Assembly (NCBI RefSeq): GCF_001441535.1
Contig: NZ_LMAU01000006.1
Location: forward strand, 62,001 to 126,000
Length of the DNA: 64,000 nucleotides
Source: Tsuneonella troitsensis
Lineage (GTDB): Bacteria; Pseudomonadota; Alphaproteobacteria; Sphingomonadales; Sphingomonadaceae
Direction: 5' to 3'
The translations under genes and the position numbers were made by a program. This document shows positions 25,558-34,780 of the stretch, one piece after another. The notes below the pieces were generated by a model. The model was given only the letters and a program-made list of their open reading frames with translations. It did not search any database and was not told where the DNA came from. Each line of letters starts with the position of its first letter. Position 1 is the first letter of the stretch.

Positions 25558-26891
25558 CAGCTTTGCGTGGCTCCTTCAAGCAGGTCTTCGAACGTCGGGA
25601 AACTGGTGGCGATTGGGCGGGTATCGTCGATTTCGACGCCGTCCTTCGATACGAGGCCGGCGACCGCCATCGCCATTGCGATGCGGTGGTCGAGATGGGT
25701 CTGCACCCGCGCGTTCGACGTACCGCGCAGCGGATCGCCGCCGGTCCCGTCGATGATCAGTCCGTCTTCGGCTTCCTCGACGTTCGCACCGGCCGCGGTG
25801 AGCGCGGCGGCCATGGCGGACAGGCGGTCCGATTCCTTGACCCGCAGCTCGTCGAGACCGCGCGTGACCGTGCGCCCGTGGGCCATCGCGGCGGCGATGA
25901 ACAGGACGGGAAACTCGTCGATCATGCTCGGGGCGAGGGCGGGGTCGACCTCGATCCCGGTCAGCGGAGCGTGGCGGACGTGCAGGTCGGCCACCGGCTC
26001 GCCGCCGAACTCGCGGCGGTCCACTTCGTCGATGATCGCGCCCATCTGGCGCAGCACCTCGACCAGGCCGGCGCGCGTGGGATTGAGGCCGACGTTCTCG
26101 ATCATGAGGTCGCTGCCGGGAACGATGCTGGCGGCCACCATGAAGAACGCGGCCGACGAGGGATCGCCCGGCACCTCGATCGTCTGGGGCTTGAGGTCGG
26201 CCTCGCCGCGAATATGGATGATCCGCTCGCCGCCCATCACCTCGACCTCGATATCGGCGCCGAAGCCGCGCAGCATCCGTTCGGAGTGGTCGCGGGTCGG
26301 GACCGGTTCGATGACGGTGGTGATGCCGGCGGTATTCAATCCCGCCAGCAGCACAGCGCTCTTCACCTGCGCGGACGCGACCGGCAGACGGTATTCGATC
26401 GGTACGGGTACGCTGGCTCCGGTCATCATCAGCGGCAGGCGACCCCCGGGCGAGGGGGTGAAGCTTGCGCCGATGCGGCTCAGCGGTTCGATGACCCGCC
26501 CCATCGGGCGTTTCGACAGGCTGGCGTCCCCGGTGAACGCCGCAGTGATCGCGTGGCTGGCGATCAGGCCCATCAGCAGCCGCGTGGACGTGCCCGAATT
26601 GCCCATGTCGAGCGCCGCCTGCGGCTGGAGCAATCCGCCGACGCCGACGCCGTGGATCGACCAGCGATCGCTGTGCTTCTCGATAGTCGCGCCCATCGCG
26701 CGCATGGCAGCGGCGGTGGCCATCACGTCCTCGCCCTCGAGCAGGCCGGTCACCCGCGTCTCGCCCACCGCCAGCGCGCCGAGCATGATCGAGCGGTGGC
26801 TGATCGACTTGTCGCCGGGCACGCGGATGCGGCCACGCAAGGGTGCGGCGGCGCTGAAGCGGCGCGGGGAGGGAAGGTCGCTATGGTTCAT
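25557..26891 (-). CDS. aroA: 3-phosphoshikimate 1-carboxyvinyltransferase (EPSP synthase)
   Basis: The 444-residue enzyme makes EPSP from shikimate-3-phosphate and PEP in aromatic amino acid synthesis. Visible signatures are RVPGDKSISHRSIMLGALA (about 22-40), LDMGNSGTSTRLLMGLIA (about 96-113), and ELRVKESDRLSAMAAALTAA near 350. The Gly-Asn-Ser-Gly-Thr form resembles class II enzymes in this region. ATG at 26891 starts MNHSDLPSPRRF; an upstream ATG would add 28 residues of low-likelihood sequence. Confidence 0.95.
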   Translation of the reverse strand: MNHSDLPSPRRFSAAAPLRGRIRVPGDKSISHRSIMLGALAVGETRVTGLLEGEDVMATAAAMRAMGATIEKHSDRWSIHGVGVGGLLQPQAALDMGNSGTSTRLLMGLIASHAITAAFTGDASLSKRPMGRVIEPLSRIGASFTPSPGGRLPLMMTGASVPVPIEYRLPVASAQVKSAVLLAGLNTAGITTVIEPVPTRDHSERMLRGFGADIEVEVMGGERIIHIRGEADLKPQTIEVPGDPSSAAFFMVAASIVPGSDLMIENVGLNPTRAGLVEVLRQMGAIIDEVDRREFGGEPVADLHVRHAPLTGIEVDPALAPSMIDEFPVLFIAAAMAHGRTVTRGLDELRVKESDRLSAMAAALTAAGANVEEAEDGLIIDGTGGDPLRGTSNARVQTHLDHRIAMAMAVAGLVSKDGVEIDDTRPIATSFPTFEDLLEGATQS

Positions 26892-27038
26892 GGTCGGCCT
26901 GAGGCGCGCGGCTTTTGACAGCGGGGGTGGGTTCTGGCAAGGCGCGCCCGCTCTTGATTCCGGTGCGCCGGACATCCATCAAGTTTCATGACATTTCGCC
27001 CTGTCCCCTTCCGGGCAGGCAGCACCTGAGGATTTACA

Positions 27039-27365
27039 ATGGTCAAGCCAGAGTGGGGCACGAAGCGCCAGTGCCCCAAGTGCGGTGAACGCTTCTACGA
27101 CCTGGGCAAGGACGAACCGGTCGAATGCATCGAATGCGGCGAGAAGTGGTCGCCCGAACCGGTGCTCAAGTCGAAGCAGCCGATCCCGTTCGAGGAAGAG
27201 AAGAAGAAGGACGTCGAACCCGACAGCGATTTGGCGGACGACGACGATCTGGAAGACCTCAACGTCGACGAGGACGACGATTCGCCCGACAACGATGTCG
27301 ATCTCGGCGGTGACGACGATCTCGGCGTGACTACCGGCGGCGACGACGACGACGTCGACGAATAA
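27039..27365 (+). CDS. FYDLN-acid family zinc-ribbon protein (TIGR02300)
   Basis: The 108-residue protein has an N-terminal zinc ribbon with two CxxC knuckles (QCPKCGERFYDLGKD and VECIECGEKW) carrying the FYDLN family mark. From about residue 45 it becomes a highly acidic Asp-rich tail (for example DLADDDDLEDLNVDEDDD). The family is restricted mainly to alphaproteobacteria and has no assigned function. Nucleic-acid-mimicking or protein-binding roles would fit the tail but are speculation. A strong terminator follows. Confidence 0.92.
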   Translation: MVKPEWGTKRQCPKCGERFYDLGKDEPVECIECGEKWSPEPVLKSKQPIPFEEEKKKDVEPDSDLADDDDLEDLNVDEDDDSPDNDVDLGGDDDLGVTTGGDDDDVDE

Positions 27366-27390
27366 CCGGGACGAATAAGTGTCTTGCCAA

Positions 27391-27425
27391 CGGCAGGCTC
27401 GCCCCATAAAGGGCGCGGCCTGCCG
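27391..27425 (+). terminator. Terminator after the FYDLN gene
   Basis: CGGCAGGC pairs with GCCTGCCG around an inner GCCC/GGGC stem and a small loop, followed by ATTT. It separates the FYDLN gene from the tRNA. Confidence 0.75.
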
Positions 27426-27473
27426 ATTTGGCGGTTTCGCCGGTCCCTCGGGTTCGGCACATATCGATGGTAC

Positions 27474-27549
27474 GGGGCCTTAGCTCAGCTGGGAGAGCGC
27501 CTGCATGGCATGCAGGAGGTCAGCGGTTCGATCCCGCTAGGCTCCACCA
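27474..27549 (+). tRNA. tRNA-Ala (anticodon GGC)
   Basis: The 76-nt cloverleaf starts GGGGCCTTAGCTCAGC and ends with an encoded CCA. The acceptor stem GGGGCCT pairs with AGGCTCC (one G-T pair). The anticodon stem CCTGC/GCAGG encloses loop ATGGCAT, with anticodon GGC. The T arm contains GGTTCGATCC. It reads GCC and GCU codons. Confidence 0.95.
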
Positions 27550-27662
27550 TCGGAACAGATAAAGTCGGGTTTCTCTCTATGAGGCTCGCACGCTGGCCGA
27601 CGAGGTTTCGTCCGCCGGCGTTTTTCGCATTTGGCGGGAAACCGCCCAGTTTGAGGTAGCGC

Positions 27663-29126
27663 ATGTTCGACACCCTGTCCGATCGCCTCGGTACCGTCTT
27701 CGACCGCCTGCGCGGTCGCGGCGCGCTGAGCGAGCAGGACGTGCGCGATGCCATGCGCGAAGTCCGCGTCGCGCTGCTGGAAGCCGACGTCGCGCTGCCG
27801 GTCGCCCGGCGCTTCATCGATTCGGTCACCGAAAAGGCCATCGGCCAGGACGTCCTGCGCTCGGTCACGCCGGGCCAGCAGGTCGTCAAGATCGTCCACG
27901 ACGAGCTGGTCGAGATGCTCGGCGGCGGTGACGGCGCGGTCGCCGAAGGGCTCAACCTCGCCGCCAAGCCGCCCGTCGTCGTCATGATGGTGGGCCTCCA
28001 GGGCTCCGGCAAGACGACCACGACCGCCAAGCTCGCTAAGTGGATCCGCGAGAAGCACGGCAAGAAGGCGCTGATGGCCTCGCTCGACGTCGCGCGGCCC
28101 GCGGCGCAGGAACAGCTCGCGGTGCTCGGCACGCAGGTCGACGTCGCGACGCTGCCGATCGTCAAGGGCCAGCAGCCGGTCGACATCGCCCGCCGCGCGC
28201 TCGAATCGGCGCGGCTGCAGAACATCGACGTTCTCCTGCTCGACACTGCCGGCCGGCTTCACGTCGACCAGGCGTTGATGGACGAGATGAAGGCGGTCGC
28301 CTCGGTCTCGGTCCCCACCGAAGTGCTGTTGGTGGTCGATTCGCTCACCGGCCAGGACGCGGTGAACGTCGCTCAGTCGTTCTCGGGCGAGGTGCCGCTG
28401 ACCGGTGTCGTGCTGACCCGGATGGACGGCGATGCGCGCGGCGGTGCGGCGCTGTCGATGCGGCATGTCACGGGCAAGCCGATCAAGTTCGCCGGTACGG
28501 GCGAAAAGCTCGACGCGCTCGAAGCGTTTCACCCTGGCCGCGTTGCGGACCGCATCCTGGGCATGGGCGACGTCGTCAGCCTGGTCGAGAAGGCCGCCGC
28601 GCACATCAAGGAAGAAGACGCCGAGGCGCTCGCCAAGCGCATGGCCAAGGGGCAGTTCGACCTCAACGATTTGCGTACCCAGCTCAAGCAGATGCAGAAC
28701 ATGGGCGGCCTCGGAATGCTCGCCGGCATGATGCCGGGCATGAAGAAGGCCAAGCAGGCGATGGCCCAGTCGGGCATGGACGACAAGGTCCTCGTTCATA
28801 TGGACGCGATCATCGGATCGATGACGCCCAAGGAGCGCGAGCGGCCCGAACTGATGAACGCCAAGCGCAAGAAGCGCGTGGCTGCCGGTGCCGGGCTGGA
28901 AGTGCAGGACGTCAACAAGCTGCTCAAGATGCACCAAGAAATGGCCCGCGCGATGAAGCAGATTCGCAAGATGGGCGGTTTCAAGGGTTTGGCCGCCGCC
29001 TTCGGGAAGGGCGGCCTGGGCGGAGCATTGGGTGGAATGGGTGGAGGCGGCGCGCCTCCCTCGCTCCCCGGCTTGGGCAGCGGGGCGCTGCCCGGCAATT
29101 TGCAGGATTTGATGAAAAAGAAGTGA
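27663..29126 (+). CDS. ffh: Signal recognition particle protein Ffh
   Basis: The 487-residue SRP GTPase targets nascent membrane proteins. The N domain covers 1-85. The G domain has GLQGSGKTTTTAKLAKW (P-loop, about 107), DTAGRLHVD, DARGG and TRMDGDARGGAALS. A methionine-rich M domain (about 300-440, NMGGLGMLAGMMPGMKKAK, MHQEMARAMKQIRKMGG) binds 4.5S RNA and signal sequences. A Gly/Ala/Pro-rich tail ends the protein. It is the first gene of the ffh-rpsP-rimM group. Confidence 0.96.
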   Translation: MFDTLSDRLGTVFDRLRGRGALSEQDVRDAMREVRVALLEADVALPVARRFIDSVTEKAIGQDVLRSVTPGQQVVKIVHDELVEMLGGGDGAVAEGLNLAAKPPVVVMMVGLQGSGKTTTTAKLAKWIREKHGKKALMASLDVARPAAQEQLAVLGTQVDVATLPIVKGQQPVDIARRALESARLQNIDVLLLDTAGRLHVDQALMDEMKAVASVSVPTEVLLVVDSLTGQDAVNVAQSFSGEVPLTGVVLTRMDGDARGGAALSMRHVTGKPIKFAGTGEKLDALEAFHPGRVADRILGMGDVVSLVEKAAAHIKEEDAEALAKRMAKGQFDLNDLRTQLKQMQNMGGLGMLAGMMPGMKKAKQAMAQSGMDDKVLVHMDAIIGSMTPKERERPELMNAKRKKRVAAGAGLEVQDVNKLLKMHQEMARAMKQIRKMGGFKGLAAAFGKGGLGGALGGMGGGGAPPSLPGLGSGALPGNLQDLMKKK

Positions 29127-29159
29127 TTTCAGGTTTTAAGTTCAGAAAGGTGAAGTAAA

Positions 29160-29780
29160 ATGGCAGTTGCAATTCGTCTGTCGCGCGGTGGCGCGAAGAA
29201 GCGTCCGTACTACCGCATCGTGGTTGCGGACAGCCGCGCCTCGCGCGACGGCAAATACCTCGAACAAATCGGCACCTACAACCCGCTGCTCGCCAAAGAC
29301 GACGAGAACCGCGTGAAGATCGACGCCGATCGTGCAAAGCACTGGCTGTCGGTCGGCGCGCAGCCGTCGGACCGTGTCGCCCGTTTCCTCGACGCCGCCG
29401 GCGTCAAGGAGCGCGCAGCGCGCAGCAACCCCAAGAAGGGTGAACCGGGCGAAGCCGCCAAGGAGCGCGCCGAGGAGCGTGCCGCCAAGGCTGCCGCCGC
29501 CGAGGAAGCTGCCGCCGAGGCCGCTGCCGCTCCGGCGCCCGAGCCCGAAGTCGAGGCCGAAGCTGCTCCCGCAGAGGCCGAAAGCGATGCCACCGGTTCG
29601 GTAAAGTCGGAAGAGACCGCTGAAGCTGTGGCAGAAGCAGTCGCCGACGAAACCCCGGCTGACGCGACCGCCGAAGATGCCGCCGCGATGGCGGAAGAAG
29701 CTTCCGAAGGCGGCACCGTCGTCGACGAAGCCGCCGATGCCGAGGCCGCTGCGGCCACCGACGAGAAGGCCGAGGGCTAA
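29160..29780 (+). CDS. rpsP: 30S ribosomal protein S16 with a long acidic tail
   Basis: Residues 1-85 are a standard S16 ([51 protein letters not shown]). The remaining roughly 120 residues form an Ala/Glu-rich low-complexity tail ([20 protein letters not shown] and similar). E. coli S16 is about 82 residues, so the tail more than doubles it. Shorter extensions exist in many alphaproteobacteria. It lies between ffh (33-nt gap) and rimM (5-nt gap). Confidence 0.95.
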   Translation: MAVAIRLSRGGAKKRPYYRIVVADSRASRDGKYLEQIGTYNPLLAKDDENRVKIDADRAKHWLSVGAQPSDRVARFLDAAGVKERAARSNPKKGEPGEAAKERAEERAAKAAAAEEAAAEAAAAPAPEPEVEAEAAPAEAESDATGSVKSEETAEAVAEAVADETPADATAEDAAAMAEEASEGGTVVDEAADAEAAAATDEKAEG

Positions 29781-29785
29781 GCCCG

Positions 29786-30268
29786 ATGGACAAGCCCGTC
29801 ACTCTGGCCGCCGTGACCGGCGCACACGGAGTGACGGGCGAAGTCCGCCTGAAACTGTTCGGCGAAGGCGTGGAATCGCTCTCCCGATACAAGAGCTTCA
29901 ACGACGGCGCGCTGACGCCGAAGAAGCTGCGCGACGACGGCAAGGGCGGCGCGATCGCTCGCTTTGCCGAGATCGCTGACCGGACGGCTGCCGAGCGGCT
30001 GCGCGGGACGGCGCTGGCGGTGCCGCGCTCGGCCATGCCTCCATTGGGCGAAGGCGAGTATTACCATGCCGATCTGATTGGCCTTGCGGCGATATCGCCT
30101 GAAGGCAAACCGATCGGAACGGTCGTTTCCGTCGCGAATTTCGGCGCCGGGGACGTTCTCGAGATCGAGCTCGAGAGCGGCAAGCGCGCGATGGTCCCCA
30201 TGAACTCGGACGCGGTTCCCGACTGGGATCAGGACCGCGCGGTGGTGGACCCGGCGTTCATCGTCTGA
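29786..30268 (+). CDS. rimM: 16S rRNA processing/30S maturation factor RimM
   Basis: The 160-residue protein helps assemble the 30S head around S19. The N-terminal RimM barrel contains [20 protein letters not shown]; the C-terminal PRC-barrel contains [17 protein letters not shown] and ends IVVDPAFIV-like. The last 11 nt overlap the end of the antisense flavoprotein gene that separates it from trmD. Confidence 0.95.
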   Translation: MDKPVTLAAVTGAHGVTGEVRLKLFGEGVESLSRYKSFNDGALTPKKLRDDGKGGAIARFAEIADRTAAERLRGTALAVPRSAMPPLGEGEYYHADLIGLAAISPEGKPIGTVVSVANFGAGDVLEIELESGKRAMVPMNSDAVPDWDQDRAVVDPAFIV

Positions 30269-31190
30269 TCGGCCGATCTTCGGCGAGCTTGTTGCGGATG
30301 GTCGTTGCGGCGACGCCGGCCATGCCCATAGCGTGGCTGATCTGATCGAGGCCCAGCACCACGTCGCCTGCGCCGAATAGGCCAGACACACTTGTTTCCA
30401 TGTGATCGTCCACGATCACGCTGCCGTCTTCGCTCAGGCGCGCACCGGCAAGTTTCGCCAGCTCGGACCGGATATGCGAGCCGAGCGCAGGGTAGATGCT
30501 GTCGACCGTTACCCGCTGGTCGCCAGCGTCGAACGCGATCGCATCGCCTTCTATCGTGTATCCGCCGCAAGGGCCGGAAACGACCTTGATCCCCGCGTCG
30601 GCCAACTGGCGGGCGCATTCGTCGTCCAGGTCATGCTCGCCTTTTGGGCAGGCAAGCGTGATGTGCTTCGTGAACCCGCGCAGGAACAGCGCCTCGGCGG
30701 TGCCGTGCTTGCCCGATCCGATGATAGCGACCCGCTTGTCGGTGACTTCGTATCCGTCGCAAACCGGACAGTATCGCAGCAGTCCGCGTGCAAGAGCCTC
30801 GTCATGGAAATCGTCCGGAAGCGCGTCCGGCCGCCGGTTGACGACGCCCGTGGCCAACAACACGGTCCGCGCACGGTAGGTGCCGCTGTCGGTACCGACG
30901 GTGAAGCAATCGCCGGTCCTGGCGAGGTGCTGAACCCTCTTCTCCTCACGCAGCGCGCCATACTTGCGCGCCTGCTCGCGCATCCGGGCAAGCAGTTCCT
31001 TGCCGTTGATCCCGTCGGGAAACCCGGCGTGGTTGTGGCTTGTGGGAATCCACGCCGCCCGGCTTTCGCCGCTGTCGAACATGCGGATCGAAAGATGGTA
31101 GCGCGCCAGATAGATCGCGGCGGTCAGCCCCGCAGGGCCGGCACCGATGATGATGCAGTCGTCGGGCGCGCCGGCTTCTTCGTCGCTCAT
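30258..31190 (-). CDS. Thioredoxin-reductase-like FAD/NAD(P) oxidoreductase
   Basis: The 310-residue flavoprotein has the FAD-binding [19 protein letters not shown] (about 13-31), a redox dithiol CPVCDG in [15 protein letters not shown] (about 145), an NAD(P)-binding GSGKHGTAE (GxGxxG) and a C-terminal FAD motif [16 protein letters not shown]. In true bacterial TrxR the dithiol is usually CATC; here CPVC, so substrate may differ from thioredoxin. It runs antisense between rimM and trmD, with its stop inside rimM and its ATG 38 nt from the trmD start. Confidence 0.87.
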   Translation of the reverse strand: MSDEEAGAPDDCIIIGAGPAGLTAAIYLARYHLSIRMFDSGESRAAWIPTSHNHAGFPDGINGKELLARMREQARKYGALREEKRVQHLARTGDCFTVGTDSGTYRARTVLLATGVVNRRPDALPDDFHDEALARGLLRYCPVCDGYEVTDKRVAIIGSGKHGTAEALFLRGFTKHITLACPKGEHDLDDECARQLADAGIKVVSGPCGGYTIEGDAIAFDAGDQRVTVDSIYPALGSHIRSELAKLAGARLSEDGSVIVDDHMETSVSGLFGAGDVVLGLDQISHAMGMAGVAATTIRNKLAEDRPIRR

Positions 31191-31228
31191 CCTTGCCTTG
31201 CCCTCCAGCCTTGCGCATGGGCGGCCAT

Positions 31229-31969
31229 ATGACATTCGCCGCCACCGTCATAACGCTCTATCCCGAGATGTTTCCCGGGCCGCTCGGCGTTTCGCTGGCG
31301 GGACGGGCCCTGGAGCGAGGCGACTGGTCGCTCGAGTCGGTGCAGCTGCGCAATTTTGCGACCGACAAACACCGCACGGTCGACGATACGCCGGCAGGGG
31401 GCGGGGCCGGCATGGTCCTCAAGGCCGACGTGCTCGCCGCGGCGCTCGACAGCGTGGCCGACCATCGTCCGGTGCTGGCGATGACGCCGCGCGGTAAGCC
31501 GCTCGACCAGGCGCGCGTTCGCGCACTTGCGGCGGGTCCCGGCGCGGTGATCCTGTGCGGCCGGTTCGAGGGGTTCGACGAGCGCATTTTCGAAGCGCGG
31601 CCGCAGATCGAGCAGGTGAGCCTGGGCGACATCGTGCTGTCGGGGGGAGAGCCTGCGGCGCTGGCTCTGCTCGACGCTTGCATTCGCCTTCTCCCCGGCG
31701 TAATGGGCGCCCCGCTCAGCGGAGCCGAGGAATCCTTCGAAGAGGGGCTTCTCGAATACCCGCAGTTCACCCGACCTTACGAATGGGAAGGGCGCACGAT
31801 CCCCGAAGTGCTGCGATCGGGGGATCATGCGAGGATCGCGGCATGGCGCAAGTCCATGGCCGAGACCGACACACGGCTACGCAGGCCGGACCTTTGGGAG
31901 CGTCATAGTGGCGCTCGGGTTCCGCCTGCCTCTGGTGCGCAGCGCGAAACGAAGGACAAGGACCAGTGA
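31229..31969 (+). CDS. trmD: tRNA (guanine-N1)-methyltransferase TrmD
   Basis: The 246-residue SPOUT enzyme methylates G37 of tRNAs. It starts [23 protein letters not shown]-binding trefoil-knot segments are [17 protein letters not shown] and [20 protein letters not shown], followed by the Asp-loop region and [19 protein letters not shown]. The ATG at 31229 is the family-consistent start; two ATGs upstream would add up to 12 residues. Its end overlaps rplS by 4 nt. Confidence 0.95.
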   Translation: MTFAATVITLYPEMFPGPLGVSLAGRALERGDWSLESVQLRNFATDKHRTVDDTPAGGGAGMVLKADVLAAALDSVADHRPVLAMTPRGKPLDQARVRALAAGPGAVILCGRFEGFDERIFEARPQIEQVSLGDIVLSGGEPAALALLDACIRLLPGVMGAPLSGAEESFEEGLLEYPQFTRPYEWEGRTIPEVLRSGDHARIAAWRKSMAETDTRLRRPDLWERHSGARVPPASGAQRETKDKDQ

Positions 31970-32331
31970 ACCTGCTCCAGACGCTCGAGGCCGAGGCCGT
32001 CGAGGCCCTTACCCAGGGCAAAGAAATTCCGAACTTCCGCGCGGGCGACACGCTCCGCGTGGGCGTGCGCGTTGTCGAAGGCACCCGCACCCGTACCCAG
32101 AACTTCGAAGGCGTGTGCATCGCGCGTTCGAACCGGGGCATCAACAGCAATTTCACCGTTCGCAAGATGAGCTTCGGCGAAGGCGTGGAGCGCGTATTCC
32201 CGCTCTATTCGCCGAACATCGAAAGCATCGCCGTGGTTCGCCGCGGCGTCGTGCGCCGGGCGAAGCTCTATTACCTGCGTGGCCGCACCGGCAAGCGTGC
32301 GCGCATCGCGGAGCGCCGCGAGAACGCCTGA
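31966..32331 (+). CDS. rplS: 50S ribosomal protein L19
   Basis: The 121-residue protein opens with GTG overlapping the trmD stop (GTGA). Family marks are [38 protein letters not shown] and [20 protein letters not shown]. The product lies at the subunit interface. The gene closes the trmD-rplS unit and is followed by a strong terminator. Confidence 0.97.
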   Translation: MNLLQTLEAEAVEALTQGKEIPNFRAGDTLRVGVRVVEGTRTRTQNFEGVCIARSNRGINSNFTVRKMSFGEGVERVFPLYSPNIESIAVVRRGVVRRAKLYYLRGRTGKRARIAERRENA

Positions 32332-32356
32332 GCGCGCGCGGCCCCCACGGGCAAGA

Positions 32357-32390
32357 AAAGGCGCTCCGGCTGGTCCGGGGCGCCTTTTTC
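32357..32390 (+). terminator. Intrinsic terminator after rplS
   Basis: AAAAGGCGCTCCGG pairs with CCGGGGCGCCTTTTT (one G-T pair) around a short loop and is followed by TTTTTC. This is the most canonical terminator in the window. Confidence 0.9.
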
Positions 32391-32502
32391 TTATGGAGCC
32401 GGGCTTGCCGATCCCGCGCATACGTCGGCGCGGCGTTGCGCTTTGCGCGGACAGGCGTAAGGGGACGGTCCGAAATTTTGCATCTGCGAAGGAGAACGCG
32501 CG

Positions 32503-33528
32503 GTGGGTTACCGGGTAGCGGTGGTCGGTGCGACCGGCAATGTAGGCCGCGAAATGCTGGCCGTGCTCGCCGAGCGCGAGTTCCCGTGCGACGAGGTCGC
32601 TGCGGTCGCAAGCTCGCGCTCGACGGGCAGCGAAGTCGAATTCGGTGACACCGGCAAGATGCTCAAGTGCCAGAACATCGAGCATTTCGACTGGACCGGA
32701 TGGGACATCGCCTTGTTCGCCGCCGGTAGTGGACCCGCGCAGGAATACGCGCCCAAGGCCGCTGCGGCCGGCTGCGTGGTGATCGACAATTCGTCGTTCT
32801 ACCGCATGGACCCGGACGTGCCGCTGATCGTGCCCGAGGTGAACCCGGATGCGATCGAAGGGTACGCCCGCAAGAACATCATCGCCAATCCCAACTGCTC
32901 GACCGCGCAGATGGTCGTCGCGTTGAAGCCGCTGCACGATGCGGCGGGGATCACGCGCGTGGTCGTTTCGACCTATCAGTCGGTGTCGGGCGCCGGAAAG
33001 CAGGGCATGGACGAACTGTTCCAGCAGAGCCGCGCGATCTTCGTCGGCGACCAGGTGGAAAGCCAGAAGTTCACCAAGCAGATCGCCTTCAACGTGATTC
33101 CGCACATCGACGCATTCCTGGACGACGGATCGACCAAGGAAGAGTGGAAGATGGTGGTCGAGACGAAGAAAATTCTCGACCCCAAGATCAAGGTCTCAGC
33201 GACCTGCGTGCGCGTGCCGGTGTTCGTCGGCCATTCGGAATCGATCAACATCGAGTTCGAGCATGAGCTGAGTGCCGAAGCGGCGCAGGACATCCTCCGC
33301 GAGGCTCCGGGCGTGATGCTGATCGACAAGCGCGAGGACGGCGGATACGTGACCCCGATCGAGTGCGTCGGTGACGGGGCAACTTACGTGTCGCGCGTTC
33401 GCGAGGACCCGACGGTCGAGAGCGGCCTCAACATCTGGTGCGTCAGCGACAACCTGCGCAAGGGTGCGGCGCTAAACGCCGTCCAGATCGCCGAACTGCT
33501 CGGGCGGCGCTGCCTCAAGAAGGGGTGA
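32503..33528 (+). CDS. asd: Aspartate-semialdehyde dehydrogenase
   Basis: The 341-residue enzyme makes aspartate semialdehyde for Lys, Thr, Met and diaminopimelate synthesis. It starts with GTG (VGYRVAVVGATGNVGREML) and has AAGGAG upstream. The catalytic Cys is in ANPNCSTAQMVVALKPLHD (about 130), with SGAGKQGMDEL and RVPVFVGHSESINIEFE (catalytic His) following. The stop overlaps a GTG 3 nt before the lipoprotein start region. Confidence 0.96.
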   Translation: MGYRVAVVGATGNVGREMLAVLAEREFPCDEVAAVASSRSTGSEVEFGDTGKMLKCQNIEHFDWTGWDIALFAAGSGPAQEYAPKAAAAGCVVIDNSSFYRMDPDVPLIVPEVNPDAIEGYARKNIIANPNCSTAQMVVALKPLHDAAGITRVVVSTYQSVSGAGKQGMDELFQQSRAIFVGDQVESQKFTKQIAFNVIPHIDAFLDDGSTKEEWKMVVETKKILDPKIKVSATCVRVPVFVGHSESINIEFEHELSAEAAQDILREAPGVMLIDKREDGGYVTPIECVGDGATYVSRVREDPTVESGLNIWCVSDNLRKGAALNAVQIAELLGRRCLKKG

Positions 33529-33533
33529 GCTCG

Positions 33534-34121
33534 GTGCGGATCGTCGGCGCGGCTGCTGTGATGCTTACGCTCGCGGCCTGCCAGCAACAGGAAGCCGCAC
33601 CTGCACCCGCGCCGACCGCTTCTCCGACCGATGTCGTCACTGCCGAACCTGCGAAGCGCCAACCCGGCAAGGCGATCCTCGATGCCGGCGGAGTGGCGCT
33701 GGGGCGAACGGCGGCGACCGCGACCCGCTTCGCATTTGGCGCAGCGCGCGGCGAGATCGAAGCGGCGGCAAGCGCGCTCATGGTCGATCCCAGGCGCACC
33801 ACGCTGGAGGAATGCGGCGCAGGTCCGATGGCGTTCATCGAATACGGCGGGCTGAAGCTCAATTTCCAGGACGACAGATTGGTAGGCTGGTTCGCGGACG
33901 CCGACCCTGCGGTCGTCACCAGCGACGGTATCCGCCCTGGCATCCTCCTGCGCGACCTGGAAGTAACCCGCAGCGCGCAGTTCGTCGAAGGCTCGACGCT
34001 GGATGGCGAATTCGAATACGTCGCTGCCGATGGCCAGCGGATCGGCGGCTTTGCCAGCGGCACGGGGCGGGACGCGCGGATCGAAAGCCTCTATGCCGGG
34101 GTGAACTGCTTCTTCCGCTGA
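33534..34121 (+). CDS. Putative lipoprotein of unknown function
   Basis: The 195-residue protein has a very short lipoprotein signal (RIVGAAAVMLTLAAC), with Cys16 as lipidation site, then a Pro/Ala/Thr linker. The mature part (about 50-195) contains two Cys (EECGAGP and VNCFFR) that could form a disulfide, and a YGGLKLNFQDDRLVGWFAD segment. GTG at 33534 has AGGGG 9 nt upstream; GTG at 33525 would place the site too close. No family is recognised. Confidence 0.72.
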   Translation: MRIVGAAAVMLTLAACQQQEAAPAPAPTASPTDVVTAEPAKRQPGKAILDAGGVALGRTAATATRFAFGAARGEIEAAASALMVDPRRTTLEECGAGPMAFIEYGGLKLNFQDDRLVGWFADADPAVVTSDGIRPGILLRDLEVTRSAQFVEGSTLDGEFEYVAADGQRIGGFASGTGRDARIESLYAGVNCFFR

Positions 34122-34135
34122 CCGGAGACCTGCCG

Positions 34136-34780
34136 ATGCTGACCGCCGACCTCTATTTCAGCTTCCGCAGTCCCTACAGCTACCTTTCGATCGGGCGGTA
34201 TCGGGATCTTGCCTCGACTCACGCGGTCGATATCGCGCTGCGCCCGGTCTATCCGCTCGCGATCCGCCAGCCCGATTTCTTCGAGCGCAACCATCCCAAC
34301 TGGCTACGTTACACCTTCACCGACATGTTTCGCGTGGCGCAGATGGAGGGGATTCCTTTCGGCCCGCCGCGGCCCGATCCGATCGTGCAGAACCCCTCCA
34401 CGCGAGAAATTGCCGCGGAGCAGCCCTACATCCGCCGGATCACCCGGCTGGGCCAGGCGGCGGCTCGGCGCGGCAAGGGGCTTGCATTCGCTGCCGAAGC
34501 AGCCCGCCTGATCTGGGGCGGGGCGCAAGGCTGGCACGAGGGCGAACATCTTGCCGGCGCGGCGACGAAGGCAGGGCTCGACCTTACCGAACTCGATGCC
34601 GAAGCGAGCGACGAGGCCGAAGCGCTCGACGCCGAGATTGCCGCGAACCAGCAGGCGCTTGAGGATGCCGGCCATTGGGGAGTCCCCACACTGGTGTTCG
34701 AAGGCGAGCCGTTCTTCGGGCAGGATCGCATCGCGATGGCGAAATGGCGGATGGAGCAGAAAGGCCTGCAGCCTCGCTAA
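34136..34780 (+). CDS. 2-hydroxychromene-2-carboxylate isomerase family protein (DsbA fold)
   Basis: The 214-residue thioredoxin-fold protein starts LTADLYFSFRSPYSYLSIGR, with the catalytic serine in SPYSYL characteristic of the glutathione-dependent isomerase of naphthalene breakdown. The C-terminal AGHWGVPTLVFEGEPFFGQD holds the cis-Pro loop. No aromatic-degradation genes are adjacent, so a glutathione S-transferase kappa-like detoxification role is equally possible. Its end overlaps the EmrB gene by 4 nt, tail to tail. Confidence 0.83.
   Translation: MLTADLYFSFRSPYSYLSIGRYRDLASTHAVDIALRPVYPLAIRQPDFFERNHPNWLRYTFTDMFRVAQMEGIPFGPPRPDPIVQNPSTREIAAEQPYIRRITRLGQAAARRGKGLAFAAEAARLIWGGAQGWHEGEHLAGAATKAGLDLTELDAEASDEAEALDAEIAANQQALEDAGHWGVPTLVFEGEPFFGQDRIAMAKWRMEQKGLQPR

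Noticed and set aside
25539-26918. Open frame of about 460 codons antisense to aroA
   Set aside because: Shadow of aroA; no family match.
27474-27549. tRNA-Ala as an integration (att) site
   Set aside because: No duplicated 3' tRNA fragment or integrase nearby.
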